From SIG575 sp964507395 (GTDB lineage Bacteria > Bacillota > Clostridia > Oscillospirales > Acutalibacteraceae), in the NCBI GenBank assembly GCA_964507395.1, contig CAZDQE010000053.1, positions 1 to 15,851 on the forward strand: a stretch of DNA of 15,851 bases, in the 5' to 3' direction. Position 1 is the first letter of the stretch; the number at the start of each line of letters is the position of its first letter. The notes beneath the pieces were generated by a model that made no database searches, had not been told where the DNA came from, and saw only the letters and a list, made by a program, of their open reading frames with translations. This document shows positions 6,172 through 13,287 of this stretch, piece by piece. Made by a program: the position numbers and the translations under genes.

Positions 6172-7461
6172 TTGGAAAAAATCGTAATTAACGGTGGAAA
6201 CGAACTCTACGGAGAGATTGATATAAGCGGTGCAAAAAATGCTGCGATTGCAATTTTACCTGCAACAATTCTTGCAGAAGATATTTGCAGAATCGAAAAT
6301 TTGCCCGATATCAGCGACGTAAAGCTTATGATAGATATTCTGTCACTTCTCGGTGCACAGATTAAATATATCAACAGAAGTACAATTGAGGTTGACACAA
6401 GATTTGTTTCGGCTACGGAAGTTCCCTATGACTACGCAAAGCAGATGAGAGCTTCATATTACTTTATCGGTGCTCTTCTCGGCAGATTCGGGGAGGCGAG
6501 AGTTGCAATGCCGGGCGGATGCTTCTTCGGTGTTCGTCCCATTGACCAGCATATCAAGGGCTTTGAGGCTCTGGGATGTGCAGTGAACATTGAAAATGCT
6601 ATAGTTGATGCTTCGGCAGACGGCAACATGTACGGAAGTTCAATTTACATGGACGTTGTATCTGTAGGCGCAACTATGAATATTATGCTGGCGGCAGTTA
6701 AGGCGAGAGGTCTTACTATTATCGAAAATGCGGCAAAGGAGCCGCATATAGTTGACCTTGCAAACTTCCTTAACACAATGGGCGCAGATATCAGAGGTGC
6801 AGGTACTGACGTTATCAGAATCAGAGGTGTTGAACAGCTTCACGGCTGCACTTATTCAGTTGTTCCCGACCAGATTGAAGCCGGCACCTACATGGTAGCA
6901 GCGGCGGCAACAGGCGGTAATGTGCTTATTAATCACGTAATTCCCAAGCATCTTGAATCAATAACATCAAAGCTTGAAGAATGCGGTGTTATTGTTGAAG
7001 AATATGATGAAGCGGTAAGAATCATCAGCACAAAGAGACCTAAAAAGTGCAATGTCAAAACAATGCCTCATCCCGGCTTCCCCACAGACATGCAGCCTCA
7101 GATGGCAGTTCTGCTGACTCTGGCAGAAGGGACAAGCATTATTTCCGAAAGTGTATGGGACAGCCGTTTCCGTTATATTGAACAGCTTCTCAGATTCGGT
7201 GCGAAGGTGCAGGTAAACGGTAATATCGCAGTAATCGAAGGTGTGGAAAAGCTCAAAGCGGCACCTGTAAAAGCGGTTGACCTGAGAGCAGGAGCGGCAA
7301 TGATTATTGCAGGACTTGCGGCAGAAGGTCAAAGCGAAATTGAAGATATAAAATATATCGACAGAGGCTATGAGGATGTTGTTGAAAAACTCCGTAAGGT
7401 AGGAGCTGACATTAAAAGAATTGCTGTCAGAGAGCCTCAGAGCGCATCTCACGCAGGATAA
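6172..7461 (+). CDS. murA: UDP-N-acetylglucosamine 1-carboxyvinyltransferase
   Basis: A 429-residue MurA, which transfers enolpyruvate from PEP to UDP-GlcNAc in the first committed step of peptidoglycan synthesis in the cytoplasm. The N-terminus MEKIVINGGNELYGEIDISGAKNAA holds the conserved K22-N23. The loop MPGGCFFGVRPID (113-125) contains the catalytic cysteine C117, so the enzyme should be of the ordinary fosfomycin-sensitive Cys type. QMRASYYFIG (91-100) and DQIEAGTYMVAAA are also typical. The start is TTG: no ATG is nearby, the family N-terminus begins exactly there, and AAGGAG lies 11 bases upstream, a rather long spacing. Many Firmicutes have two MurA paralogues; this window does not decide between MurA1 and MurA2. 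A long structured leader precedes it and a terminator follows directly. Confidence 0.96.
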   Translation: MEKIVINGGNELYGEIDISGAKNAAIAILPATILAEDICRIENLPDISDVKLMIDILSLLGAQIKYINRSTIEVDTRFVSATEVPYDYAKQMRASYYFIGALLGRFGEARVAMPGGCFFGVRPIDQHIKGFEALGCAVNIENAIVDASADGNMYGSSIYMDVVSVGATMNIMLAAVKARGLTIIENAAKEPHIVDLANFLNTMGADIRGAGTDVIRIRGVEQLHGCTYSVVPDQIEAGTYMVAAAATGGNVLINHVIPKHLESITSKLEECGVIVEEYDEAVRIISTKRPKKCNVKTMPHPGFPTDMQPQMAVLLTLAEGTSIISESVWDSRFRYIEQLLRFGAKVQVNGNIAVIEGVEKLKAAPVKAVDLRAGAAMIIAGLAAEGQSEIEDIKYIDRGYEDVVEKLRKVGADIKRIAVREPQSASHAG

Positions 7462-7467
7462 TTTAAT

Positions 7468-7511
7468 CAATCAATTAAATCCCACACTTGATGTGGGATT
7501 GATTGTTTTTC
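7468..7511 (+). terminator. Intrinsic terminator between murA and the MBL gene
   Basis: AATCCCACA (7478-7486) and TGTGGGATT (7492-7500) form a perfect 9-bp stem with a 5-base loop. CAATCAAT (7468-7475) and ATTGATTG (7498-7505) offer an alternative outer stem. TTTTT follows at 7506-7510. The ribosome site of the next gene begins at 7512, so the terminator lies directly in that gene's leader. Confidence 0.88.
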
Positions 7512-7523
7512 GGAGGAATAATT

Positions 7524-8306
7524 TTGGCAAGATTTTGTTCTTTATATTCATCGTCAAGCGGAAACAGTACATACATTGGCATGGCAGGCGAAGGGGTGCT
7601 TGTGGACATCGGTGTTTCGCTGAAAAAGCTGAAGGAAGCATGTGAGCTTCAGAATATCGACCTTGAAAGCATAAAAGGTGTTTTTGTGACTCATGAGCAC
7701 AGTGACCATGTAAAGGGACTCAAGCCTTTTCTTTCAAAGTATAAAGTTCCTGTTTTTTCTTCGGAAGAAACACTTGAGGCTTTGATAAAAAGCGGCAATA
7801 TTCCCGTGGGTGCAGAGTGTATTCCGATTACAGACGACCGGGGAATCGGTAGCATAAAAGTTAACGCTTTCCACACCTCTCACGATACTCCCGTAAGCCT
7901 TGGTTACAGATTTTCACTTCCTGATGAGAGAATAATTTCAGTTTGTACTGATTTAGGCTATGTAAGCGAAGAGGTCCTGAACGGTATTATGAAAAGTGAT
8001 CTTGTTCTTCTTGAATCCAATCACGATGAACAGATGCTGAAAACAGGTCCGTACCCGTTTGATTTGAAAAGAAGAATCCTTTCAGAACACGGACATCTTT
8101 CAAATACCATGTGTGCGGAAACTGCGACCAGCCTTCTTTCGGGAGGTACAACAAGGTTTGTTCTCGGACACCTGAGCCATGAAAACAATACTCCCGACAA
8201 GGCTTACGCCGAGACCTTCAAAAGCCTTGATATGTGCGGAGCAAGAATCAACATAGACTATACGCTCACCGTTGCAGGTGACAAAAATAAAATGATAAGA
8301 CTGTAA
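7524..8306 (+). CDS. MBL-fold metallo-hydrolase, YycJ/WalJ-like
   Basis: A 260-residue metallo-beta-lactamase-fold hydrolase. The N-terminal ARFCSLYSSSSGNSTYI (2-18) and LVDIGVSLKKL (26-36) resemble the YycJ/WalJ family, whose members are thought to be nucleases linked to DNA repair or cell-wall control. The metal motif T-HEHSDH (H57, H59, D61, H62) is intact. Later elements include VCTDLGYVSEEVL, LLESNHDEQML and LGHLSHENN, which supply the remaining ligands. The start is TTG at 7524, with GGAGG 7 bases before; an earlier TTG at 7503 lies in the terminator stem and is rejected. It follows murA by 62 bases with a terminator between them and no room for another promoter, so expression probably depends on read-through. 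It is not in a walRK operon here, so I assign no gene symbol. Confidence 0.88.
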   Translation: MARFCSLYSSSSGNSTYIGMAGEGVLVDIGVSLKKLKEACELQNIDLESIKGVFVTHEHSDHVKGLKPFLSKYKVPVFSSEETLEALIKSGNIPVGAECIPITDDRGIGSIKVNAFHTSHDTPVSLGYRFSLPDERIISVCTDLGYVSEEVLNGIMKSDLVLLESNHDEQMLKTGPYPFDLKRRILSEHGHLSNTMCAETATSLLSGGTTRFVLGHLSHENNTPDKAYAETFKSLDMCGARINIDYTLTVAGDKNKMIRL

Positions 8307-8388
8307 CGCCTTAATAATACAGGAATTTTTGTCCGAGAAACAAAAACTTCTTTACCAACACTCGGCGAAATAACGGTCTTATCATTTT
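8289..8388. terminator. Bidirectional terminator with a large branched loop
   Basis: AAAATGATAAGAC (8289-8301, overlapping the MBL stop) and GTCTTATCATTTT (8376-8388) are a perfect 13-base inverted repeat 74 bases apart. T-runs follow on both strands: seven T on plus from 8384, and TTTTATTTTT on minus. The loop contains its own hairpin, TTTTTGT (8326-8332) with ACAAAAA (8340-8346), and alternatively CCGAG/CTCGG. It lies between convergent genes. Confidence 0.6.
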
Positions 8389-8389
8389 T

Positions 8390-9454
8390 TTATAATACTA
8401 TTAGGTTTTTAGGTGAAGAAGTAAGATTTCTGCAGCCGTTTTCCGTTATGACAACAAAATCCTCAATTCTTACGCCGAATTCACCGGGCAGATAAATTCC
8501 CGGCTCTACCGTGACAACATTTCCTGTTTCCAGAACTGCTTTTGATTTTGGTGCAAGGTTAGGTGTTTCATGAATTTCGATTCCTACGCCGTGACCTGTG
8601 GAATGACCGAAGAATTCACCGTAGCCTGCTTTTTTTATTACATCTCTTGCGGCCTTATCAGCATCAGAGCATTTAACACCTGCTTTGAGTAAAGCAAGTG
8701 AGCTTTCCTGTGCTTTCAGAACAGTGTTGTAGATTTCAGCCTGTTTTGTTGAAACCTCACCTACAGCAACGGTTCTTGTCATGTCGCTTCTGTATGAGTC
8801 AAAGACAGCACCGTAATCCATGGTAATAAAATCGCCTTTTTTTACTTTGTTATCGGTAGGGACACCGTGAGGCTTGGATGTGTTATTGCCTGCAATTGCA
8901 ATTGTATCGAAAGCAAAGCCCTCAGAGCCGTTCTTTCTCATAATGTTTTCAAGCCTTGCGGCAATTTCAAGCTCGCTGACACCTTCTTTTATAAAAGAAA
9001 GGATATCGTCAAAGGCTTTTTCGGCAATAAGTTGAGATGTGTGTATTTTGCTGATTTCTTCCTCTGTCTTGACTTCTCTGAGCCTTGCAAGATTTCTGTC
9101 AAGACTGCCGTCAGATACTATTTTGCAGAGCTTCAGGCTTTTCTCAAGAAAACTCAATTGTGACACGGTAACCTTTTCGGCTTCGATATGAATTTTCCTG
9201 TAGCCGTGCTGAAAAATGAATTCACCTACATCTTCCTTGAAATCCCGGAGCAGGTGAGTGGGGCAGACAGTGATTTTTTCGTTTGCCGCTTCAATGTATC
9301 TTGAATCGGTAAAAAAGGCGGAGCCGTTATTTCCGATAACGAGATATCCTGCGGAAGATGTAAAGGAAGTCAGATGCTTTCTGTTTTCAGAGCTGATTAT
9401 CAGCAGTGCCTCGTGACTTTTGAGTTGTGATGAAAGTTTTTCAAGATTGTTCAT
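8390..9454 (-). CDS. Xaa-Pro aminopeptidase (M24B metallopeptidase)
   Basis: A 354-residue cytoplasmic aminopeptidase of the PepP/PepQ (M24B, pita-bread) family, which removes the N-terminal residue before proline or splits X-Pro dipeptides. The N-terminal creatinase-like domain (1-130) includes FFTDSRYIEAA. The C-terminal catalytic domain carries all five dinuclear-metal ligands: D213 in TMDYGAVFDSYRSD, D224, H288 in GHSTGHGVGIEIHE, E317 in TVEPGIY and E331 in VRIEDF. Length matches the short Firmicutes YpdF/YqhT type. The start at 9454 has GGAG 8 bases upstream. An in-frame ATG at 9505 would place translation inside the rpsU terminator and adds residues absent from the family. It lies 59 bases after rpsU, directly behind that terminator. 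Confidence 0.93.
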   Translation of the reverse strand: MNNLEKLSSQLKSHEALLIISSENRKHLTSFTSSAGYLVIGNNGSAFFTDSRYIEAANEKITVCPTHLLRDFKEDVGEFIFQHGYRKIHIEAEKVTVSQLSFLEKSLKLCKIVSDGSLDRNLARLREVKTEEEISKIHTSQLIAEKAFDDILSFIKEGVSELEIAARLENIMRKNGSEGFAFDTIAIAGNNTSKPHGVPTDNKVKKGDFITMDYGAVFDSYRSDMTRTVAVGEVSTKQAEIYNTVLKAQESSLALLKAGVKCSDADKAARDVIKKAGYGEFFGHSTGHGVGIEIHETPNLAPKSKAVLETGNVVTVEPGIYLPGEFGVRIEDFVVITENGCRNLTSSPKNLIVL

Positions 9455-9471
9455 AATAACCACTCCAAAGT

Positions 9472-9502
9472 AAAAAGGGACAAGTGTAACACTTGTCCCT
9501 TT
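9472..9502 (-). terminator. Intrinsic terminator of rpsU
   Basis: AAAGGGACAAGTGT (9474-9487) and ACACTTGTCCCTTT (9489-9502) are a perfect 14-base inverted repeat around one base. Read on the minus strand, the run of T ends at 9472. Only 17 bases separate the end of the T-run from the ATG of the downstream aminopeptidase. Confidence 0.9.
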
Positions 9503-9513
9503 CATAATTTTGC

Positions 9514-9690
9514 TTATTTAAACTTGCGTTTACGAGCAGCTTCAGACTTCTTCTTTCTTTTTACAGAAGGCTTTTCGTAGTGCTCTCTTTTACGAACTTC
9601 CTGAATAACGCCGTCTCTTGAAGTCTGTCTCTTGAATCTTCTGAGTGCGCTGTCGAGTGATTCGTTTTCTTTAACTTTTACCTGACTCAT
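9514..9690 (-). CDS. rpsU: 30S ribosomal protein bS21
   Basis: A 58-residue basic protein of the small ribosomal subunit, beginning MSQVKVKENESLDSALRRFKR and ending with the typical Lys/Arg-rich tail (KREHYEKPSVKRKKK, then SEAARKRKFK). It matches Firmicutes bS21 over its whole length. The ATG at 9690 is chosen because GGAGGGAGGG sits 6 bases upstream and the protein then has the usual length; an in-frame upstream ATG adds 11 unrelated residues. It has a perfect-consensus promoter, a short hairpin in the leader (TTTGC/GCAAA near 9712-9725) and a strong terminator directly after its stop. Confidence 0.97.
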   Translation of the reverse strand: MSQVKVKENESLDSALRRFKRQTSRDGVIQEVRKREHYEKPSVKRKKKSEAARKRKFK

Positions 9691-9743
9691 TCTATTCCCT
9701 CCCTCCGCTGTTTGCAGGGGCAAATTTTGTGTTAACGAAAATT

Positions 9744-9772
9744 ATTATACATGATATTTTCCTCCTTGTCAA
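9744..9772 (-). promoter_or_regulatory. Perfect-consensus SigA promoter of rpsU
   Basis: On the minus strand: TTGACA (9772-9767), a 17-base spacer and TATAAT (9749-9744). This is an exact match to the vegetative consensus at optimal spacing, the strongest promoter in the window. The start should be near 9737, giving a leader of about 47 bases. Confidence 0.93.
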
Positions 9773-9969
9773 CCTTAAAACATATACAATTTTAATCTAA
9801 ATTGTTAATTTTTTATTACAACGCGTGTCGGAATATTGATTCTTAATAATTGTTAATTATATTTTTGAGATATAATTCTTTATAAGAAAAAACAACCTCG
9901 GATTTTGTGTAATAATATATAATCAGATAAGAATTTATATTATCATTGCAATTTTTAGGAAGTGACTCT
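9773..9969 (+). promoter_or_regulatory. AT-rich upstream region of the LCP gene
   Basis: No gene is seen. Two TATAAT boxes occur on the plus strand, at 9871-9876 (with TTGTTA 15 bases upstream, a short spacing) and at 9918-9923 (no good -35). ACAATTT (9786-9792) and AAATTGT (9799-9805) form a 7-base inverted repeat. Either box could start the LCP transcript; neither is a strong promoter. Confidence 0.4.
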
Positions 9970-11622
9970 ATGGAACAGAAGAATAACCGTGAAAATACGG
10001 CAGAAAATAACGGTAAGGACCTCTTTGAAAACTTCAAGAGAGAAAACGGTGATATTGACGATTTGCTTGACGATGCGTTTTCTTTTATGGAGGATACTTA
10101 CGAGGACGAGCATCAGGAAGATATTTCTGATATGAAAGAGGAAAACGCAGAGGATGAATATGTTGAGGAATATGTTCCCAAATCATCCGGAAAGCGTAAA
10201 AAAGCTCCCCGGGAGGAGGGTTTATCTCCGGAAGAAATGAAAAAAGAAAAAAAGAAAAAGATAATATATTCCGTTCTCATTGCAGTGCTTTCAATCTGCA
10301 TTGTGTTGGTGATTGCCGTAATTCTTAAGATCAGCGGAATGCTCGGCGGTATTTATGACGAGGGTAATGCAGGCGAAATCGCAGAAGGCGAGACACTTGA
10401 GGACGAAGAAGATTTTGAAACGATGTACGGCGTTTCCGATGCGGCATCTCTTAACGATGCTCTGAAGAAGTGGGCAAATAACGGCGGCGAAAAGATGAGC
10501 AGTAAGAATGTTATCAACATTCTTCTTATCGGTCAGGACGGTGACGGCAGTGACAATTCGAACGGCCGTTCAGACTCAATTATGATAGCTTCCGTTAACA
10601 AGACCACAAAAACCATCACCCTTGCGTCGATCATGCGTGACAGCTACACCTACATGAATGTTGACGGTAAGGACAGATATGAAAAAATAAATGCTTCATG
10701 TTATTACGGAGGTCCTAAAGGTGTTATTGAAGTAGTTGAGGACAACTACAAGATTGATATCGACTACTATGCAAGCGTTTATTTCGGCTCATTCAAAAAT
10801 GTAATTGATGCCCTCGGCGGTGTTACTGTGCCTGTTGAGGCAGGACTTGCGGCATATATCAACAGAACATCAAGCCAGAATATCGAGTCAGGCGATGCAG
10901 TCCTTCTTAACGGTGCAGAGGCTCTCGTTTATTCACGTGTCAGATATTACTATTCAGACAGTGACGTCAGCCGTACTGCTAACCAGAGAAGAGTTATCAA
11001 CGGCATTATTCAGAAGGCGAAAGGTGCTTCTGTTACACAGCTTTACAATGTAGTTGAAGCAGTTCTGCCTTACATGAAAACAAACATGCGCCAGTCAAAG
11101 ATTCTGTCATACGGCAAGCAGGCTCTTTCAGAGGGTTGGGTGAACTTTGACTTGCAGCAGGATACTTTCCCCACAGCTGATACGAGAGCTACGGCTTCAA
11201 TCAGCGGTGTCGGTTCATGCTGGGTTGTTGACTATCCTCTTGCGGCTCAGCAGCTTCAGAAGCTTCTCTACGGCAAGACCAATATTTCTCTTGACCCTGA
11301 CCGTGTAAATGTTCTTAACAACTATCTTACACAGAAGCCTTCATATACAGGCACCTCTTCATCATCACAGATCGGATATACAGCTTCTTATGAAACAACA
11401 ACAGGTGAATCTTTTACAGGTGAAACCACAACAGGAGATGAAACATTGGAGACTACGGGCTCAGAAACCACTACAAACTGGTGGCAGGGCATTATAGGCG
11501 GCAATGATGAAACAACAGCACCTGATGTTACGGAAGAACCTCAGCTGACTGAAGCTCCCGTTGTTACGGATGCTCCGACAGAGGCACCTGCTGATTCAGG
11601 AGTAAATATTCCGGGCTTTTAA
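9970..11622 (+). CDS. LytR-CpsA-Psr (LCP) family cell-wall glycopolymer transferase
   Basis: A 550-residue membrane-anchored protein. LCP enzymes attach teichoic acids or capsular polymers to peptidoglycan outside the membrane. The N-terminal 97 residues are cytoplasmic, very acidic first, then basic (KRKKAP, KKEKKKK). A single transmembrane helix spans about 98-119. The extracellular LCP domain (about 183-355) shows ILLIGQDGD, NGRSDSIMIASVN, IMRDSYTYM, KINASCYYGG and VSRTANQRRV; the arginines and aspartates R200, D202, R223, D224 and R335 correspond to the polyprenyl-phosphate-binding set. A Thr/Ser/Glu/Pro-rich tail (460-545) follows. The ATG at 9970 has AGGAAG 8 bases upstream; an in-frame start at 9946 lacks one. 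It is a single gene with its own bidirectional terminator. The transferred polymer is unknown. Confidence 0.92.
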   Translation: MEQKNNRENTAENNGKDLFENFKRENGDIDDLLDDAFSFMEDTYEDEHQEDISDMKEENAEDEYVEEYVPKSSGKRKKAPREEGLSPEEMKKEKKKKIIYSVLIAVLSICIVLVIAVILKISGMLGGIYDEGNAGEIAEGETLEDEEDFETMYGVSDAASLNDALKKWANNGGEKMSSKNVINILLIGQDGDGSDNSNGRSDSIMIASVNKTTKTITLASIMRDSYTYMNVDGKDRYEKINASCYYGGPKGVIEVVEDNYKIDIDYYASVYFGSFKNVIDALGGVTVPVEAGLAAYINRTSSQNIESGDAVLLNGAEALVYSRVRYYYSDSDVSRTANQRRVINGIIQKAKGASVTQLYNVVEAVLPYMKTNMRQSKILSYGKQALSEGWVNFDLQQDTFPTADTRATASISGVGSCWVVDYPLAAQQLQKLLYGKTNISLDPDRVNVLNNYLTQKPSYTGTSSSSQIGYTASYETTTGESFTGETTTGDETLETTGSETTTNWWQGIIGGNDETTAPDVTEEPQLTEAPVVTDAPTEAPADSGVNIPGF

Positions 11623-11639
11623 AAGCAAACACAAAAAAC

Positions 11640-11669
11640 AAAACCCTGTGTCTTGCGACACAGGGTTTT
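11640..11669. terminator. Bidirectional terminator between the LCP gene and the small acidic ORF
   Basis: AAAACCCTGTGTC (11640-11652) and GACACAGGGTTTT (11657-11669) form a perfect 13-bp stem with loop TTGC. On the minus strand it is followed by TTTTGTTTTTTG. On the plus strand the T-tract is mainly within the stem end, with CTTTTTAA 8 bases on. It serves the convergent small gene best and probably both. Confidence 0.9.
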
Positions 11670-11684
11670 ACACTGCTTTTTAAC

Positions 11685-11900
11685 TTATGCTGCTGTTCCG
11701 AAAAGTGAAGAAATAACAACCATGACAGCATCGATTATTTCCTGAAGAGGACCTTCTGTGAAATCGAACCAGTCAAAGAGAGATGCGAGAGAATCCCAGT
11801 TGATTCCCTGAACACTGCTGATGAAAGACTGAATTACGTTTTCCCAGGGGATGCTCTTGAAAAACTCTGTTGCCATTGTGACAATTGTACTGACATCCAT
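11685..11900 (-). CDS. Small acidic amphipathic protein, unknown function
   Basis: A 71-residue protein that I do not recognise. It has nine acidic residues against one lysine (K15), three tryptophans (W19, W35, W44) and regularly spaced Phe, Ile, Leu and Val. Segments such as FFKSIPWENVIQSFISSV, INWDSLASLFDWFDF and IIDAVMVVISSLFG look like short amphipathic helices; only the last is apolar enough to touch a membrane. There is no signal peptide and no cysteine. It is supported as a real gene by its own near-consensus promoter, the ribosome site AAAGGAG (11 bases before ATG, somewhat far) and a strong terminator 15 bases past the stop. It is convergent to the LCP gene. A leaderless bacteriocin, a small membrane-associated regulator or a secreted peptide are possible but unsupported. 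Confidence 0.72.
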   Translation of the reverse strand: MDVSTIVTMATEFFKSIPWENVIQSFISSVQGINWDSLASLFDWFDFTEGPLQEIIDAVMVVISSLFGTAA

Positions 11901-11941
11901 AATTCTTTGTACTCCTTTCTTTAACTTTGTCTTGCATTTTT

Positions 11942-11969
11942 ATTATATCTCTTTTTAAAATAAAGTCAA
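11942..11969 (-). promoter_or_regulatory. Promoter of the small acidic ORF
   Basis: On the minus strand: TTGACT (11969-11964), a 16-base spacer and a perfect TATAAT (11947-11942). The start would be near 11935, about 35 bases before the ATG. Confidence 0.8.
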
Positions 11970-12074
11970 GGCATGAAAATAATTTATAATAATTTAGTAA
12001 TAATTTTTCAATTTATTCCGCGACAGATTTTTCAAATATGTATAATTATAAAACAACTTAAAAAGTATTGTTGG

Positions 12075-12103
12075 TTGACCTCGAAATTCTCGTATGATAA
12101 AAT
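12075..12103 (+). promoter_or_regulatory. Promoter of the secreted-protein gene
   Basis: TTGACC (12075-12080), a 17-base spacer and TAAAAT (12098-12103) preceded by TGA, an extended -10. The start would be near 12110, giving a 28-base leader. Confidence 0.75.
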
Positions 12104-12137
12104 AAATACATACATCTGAAGACAGAGGAGTGATGTT

Positions 12138-13199
12138 ATGAAAACAACAAAAAGATTTTTGTCAGCTTTGCTTGTAATGATGATGGTATTCAGTGTGTTC
12201 GGTGTTTCCTCATTCGCTGCAAGTGACAAGGTTTATAACAAGCTTATTGAATTGAATACGGCAACAAAGGTGTCACTTGATGAGGGCGAAACCTACATTT
12301 ACGGTTTTAAGCCCGAAGTCAGCGGAAACTATGCCCTTCTTTCACAAAGCGATGTTGACGTAGTGCTGAAAACAGAGAGCAACACATATTTATCAGGCGG
12401 AAATTTTACACCTGATTCCACAAATTTCTATACGGGCAACATATTCATGATTGCAGGAAAAACTTATACCTTTACTGTTTCGGCGAAGAACGGTAAGGCT
12501 TGCGATTTTGAGCTTTATCTTATGTTTTCACCAACAATGAAGCTTATAAAAGGTCCTGATAAAATTAATTATGCTGACGGTTATGAAGTAATCGCAAGCG
12601 GAGATACGCTTGTTTTTAACAGTGATATTGATTTCACGGGCGCTGAGCTTGCTGTTTTCCCTCTCGGAAGTGACGAGGGAATTACAGTCAGGGACAATGA
12701 TGTTCTTTTGTTTGTGACGGAGACTGAGTTTGATTCTTCTGAAAATGTATGGACAGTTACAATCGGTGAGGGTATTCTTTTTTCTGACACCGTAAAGCTG
12801 AACATTATAGAATATCCTATCAGGAGAATCAATATTAAAAAAGATGCAGACCTGCTTCTTTATCATTTCGGTAAAGACGGGGAAATGAGCGGAAGTGCAT
12901 TCAAACCAACCTATAGCCCCGATATTAAGCTTGAGGGAATGGAACTGGAAGTTCAGTATAAAGAGAAAGAGGCAGAGGTCGTAACTGTTCTGAAAGATGA
13001 AGCGACAGGAAGATATTATATTGAAACAGAGCTTGGTAAGCTTTATGCGGACATTTCCTGTGATTGTTCAGAGGCCGGAACATGCGAGGTAACGGTTTCA
13101 ATCGCAAAAGAAGAAATCACCTTTGATATTGAGGTTGAAAAGGCAACATTCCTTGAAAGGGTAGTTATTTTCTTTAAGATGTTGTTTGGAGCATTATAA
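12138..13199 (+). CDS. Secreted protein of unknown function
   Basis: A 353-residue protein with a clear Sec signal peptide: basic start MKTTKRF, hydrophobic core at 8-23, and probable cleavage after SFA (A27) or one residue later. There is no lipobox cysteine, so it is not a lipoprotein. The mature part is predicted to be mainly beta: residues 45-110 (GETYIYGFKPEVSGNYALLS ... AGKTYTFTVSA) resemble bacterial pre-peptidase C-terminal (PPC)-like or carbohydrate-binding beta-sandwiches. A second beta region follows, with a Cys cluster CDCSEAGTC near the C-terminal third. The last 13 residues, ERVVIFFKMLFGAL, are a hydrophobic and basic tail with no cell-wall sorting motif. GAGGAG lies 7 bases before ATG. 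No catalytic motif is visible and no family is recognised with confidence. Confidence 0.85.
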   Translation: MKTTKRFLSALLVMMMVFSVFGVSSFAASDKVYNKLIELNTATKVSLDEGETYIYGFKPEVSGNYALLSQSDVDVVLKTESNTYLSGGNFTPDSTNFYTGNIFMIAGKTYTFTVSAKNGKACDFELYLMFSPTMKLIKGPDKINYADGYEVIASGDTLVFNSDIDFTGAELAVFPLGSDEGITVRDNDVLLFVTETEFDSSENVWTVTIGEGILFSDTVKLNIIEYPIRRINIKKDADLLLYHFGKDGEMSGSAFKPTYSPDIKLEGMELEVQYKEKEAEVVTVLKDEATGRYYIETELGKLYADISCDCSEAGTCEVTVSIAKEEITFDIEVEKATFLERVVIFFKMLFGAL

Positions 13200-13206
13200 G
13201 TTTTGG

Positions 13207-13238
13207 AAGGACGGATACATGTTATCTGTCCTTTTTTT
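13207..13238 (+). terminator. Terminator of the secreted-protein gene
   Basis: AAGGACGGATA (13207-13217) and TATCTGTCCTT (13223-13233) form an 11-bp stem with one G-U pair and loop CATGT, followed by a T-run to 13238. It begins 7 bases after the stop codon. Confidence 0.93.
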
Positions 13239-13240
13239 GT

Positions 13241-13269
13241 TTGACACTTTTTTATCTTTGTGGTAAAGT
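13241..13269 (+). promoter_or_regulatory. Promoter of the LCAT-like hydrolase gene
   Basis: A perfect TTGACA (13241-13246) begins 2 bases after the previous T-run. A 17-base spacer and TAAAGT (13264-13269) follow, the latter preceded by TGG (extended -10). The start near 13276 leaves only about 12 bases before ATG, so GAGGTGG (13276-13282) is at the mRNA's 5' end. Confidence 0.8.
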
Positions 13270-13287
13270 TGTACCGAGGTGGTTTCT

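Noticed and set aside
6967..7470. Minus-strand ORF of 167 codons opposite murA
   Set aside because: Antisense to a fully conserved murA; no ribosome site, and rich in Cys and Phe as expected for a shadow frame.
9750..9766. AGGAGG followed by ATG inside the rpsU promoter spacer (minus strand)
   Set aside because: It lies upstream of the transcription start, between -35 and -10, and would encode only six codons; coincidental.
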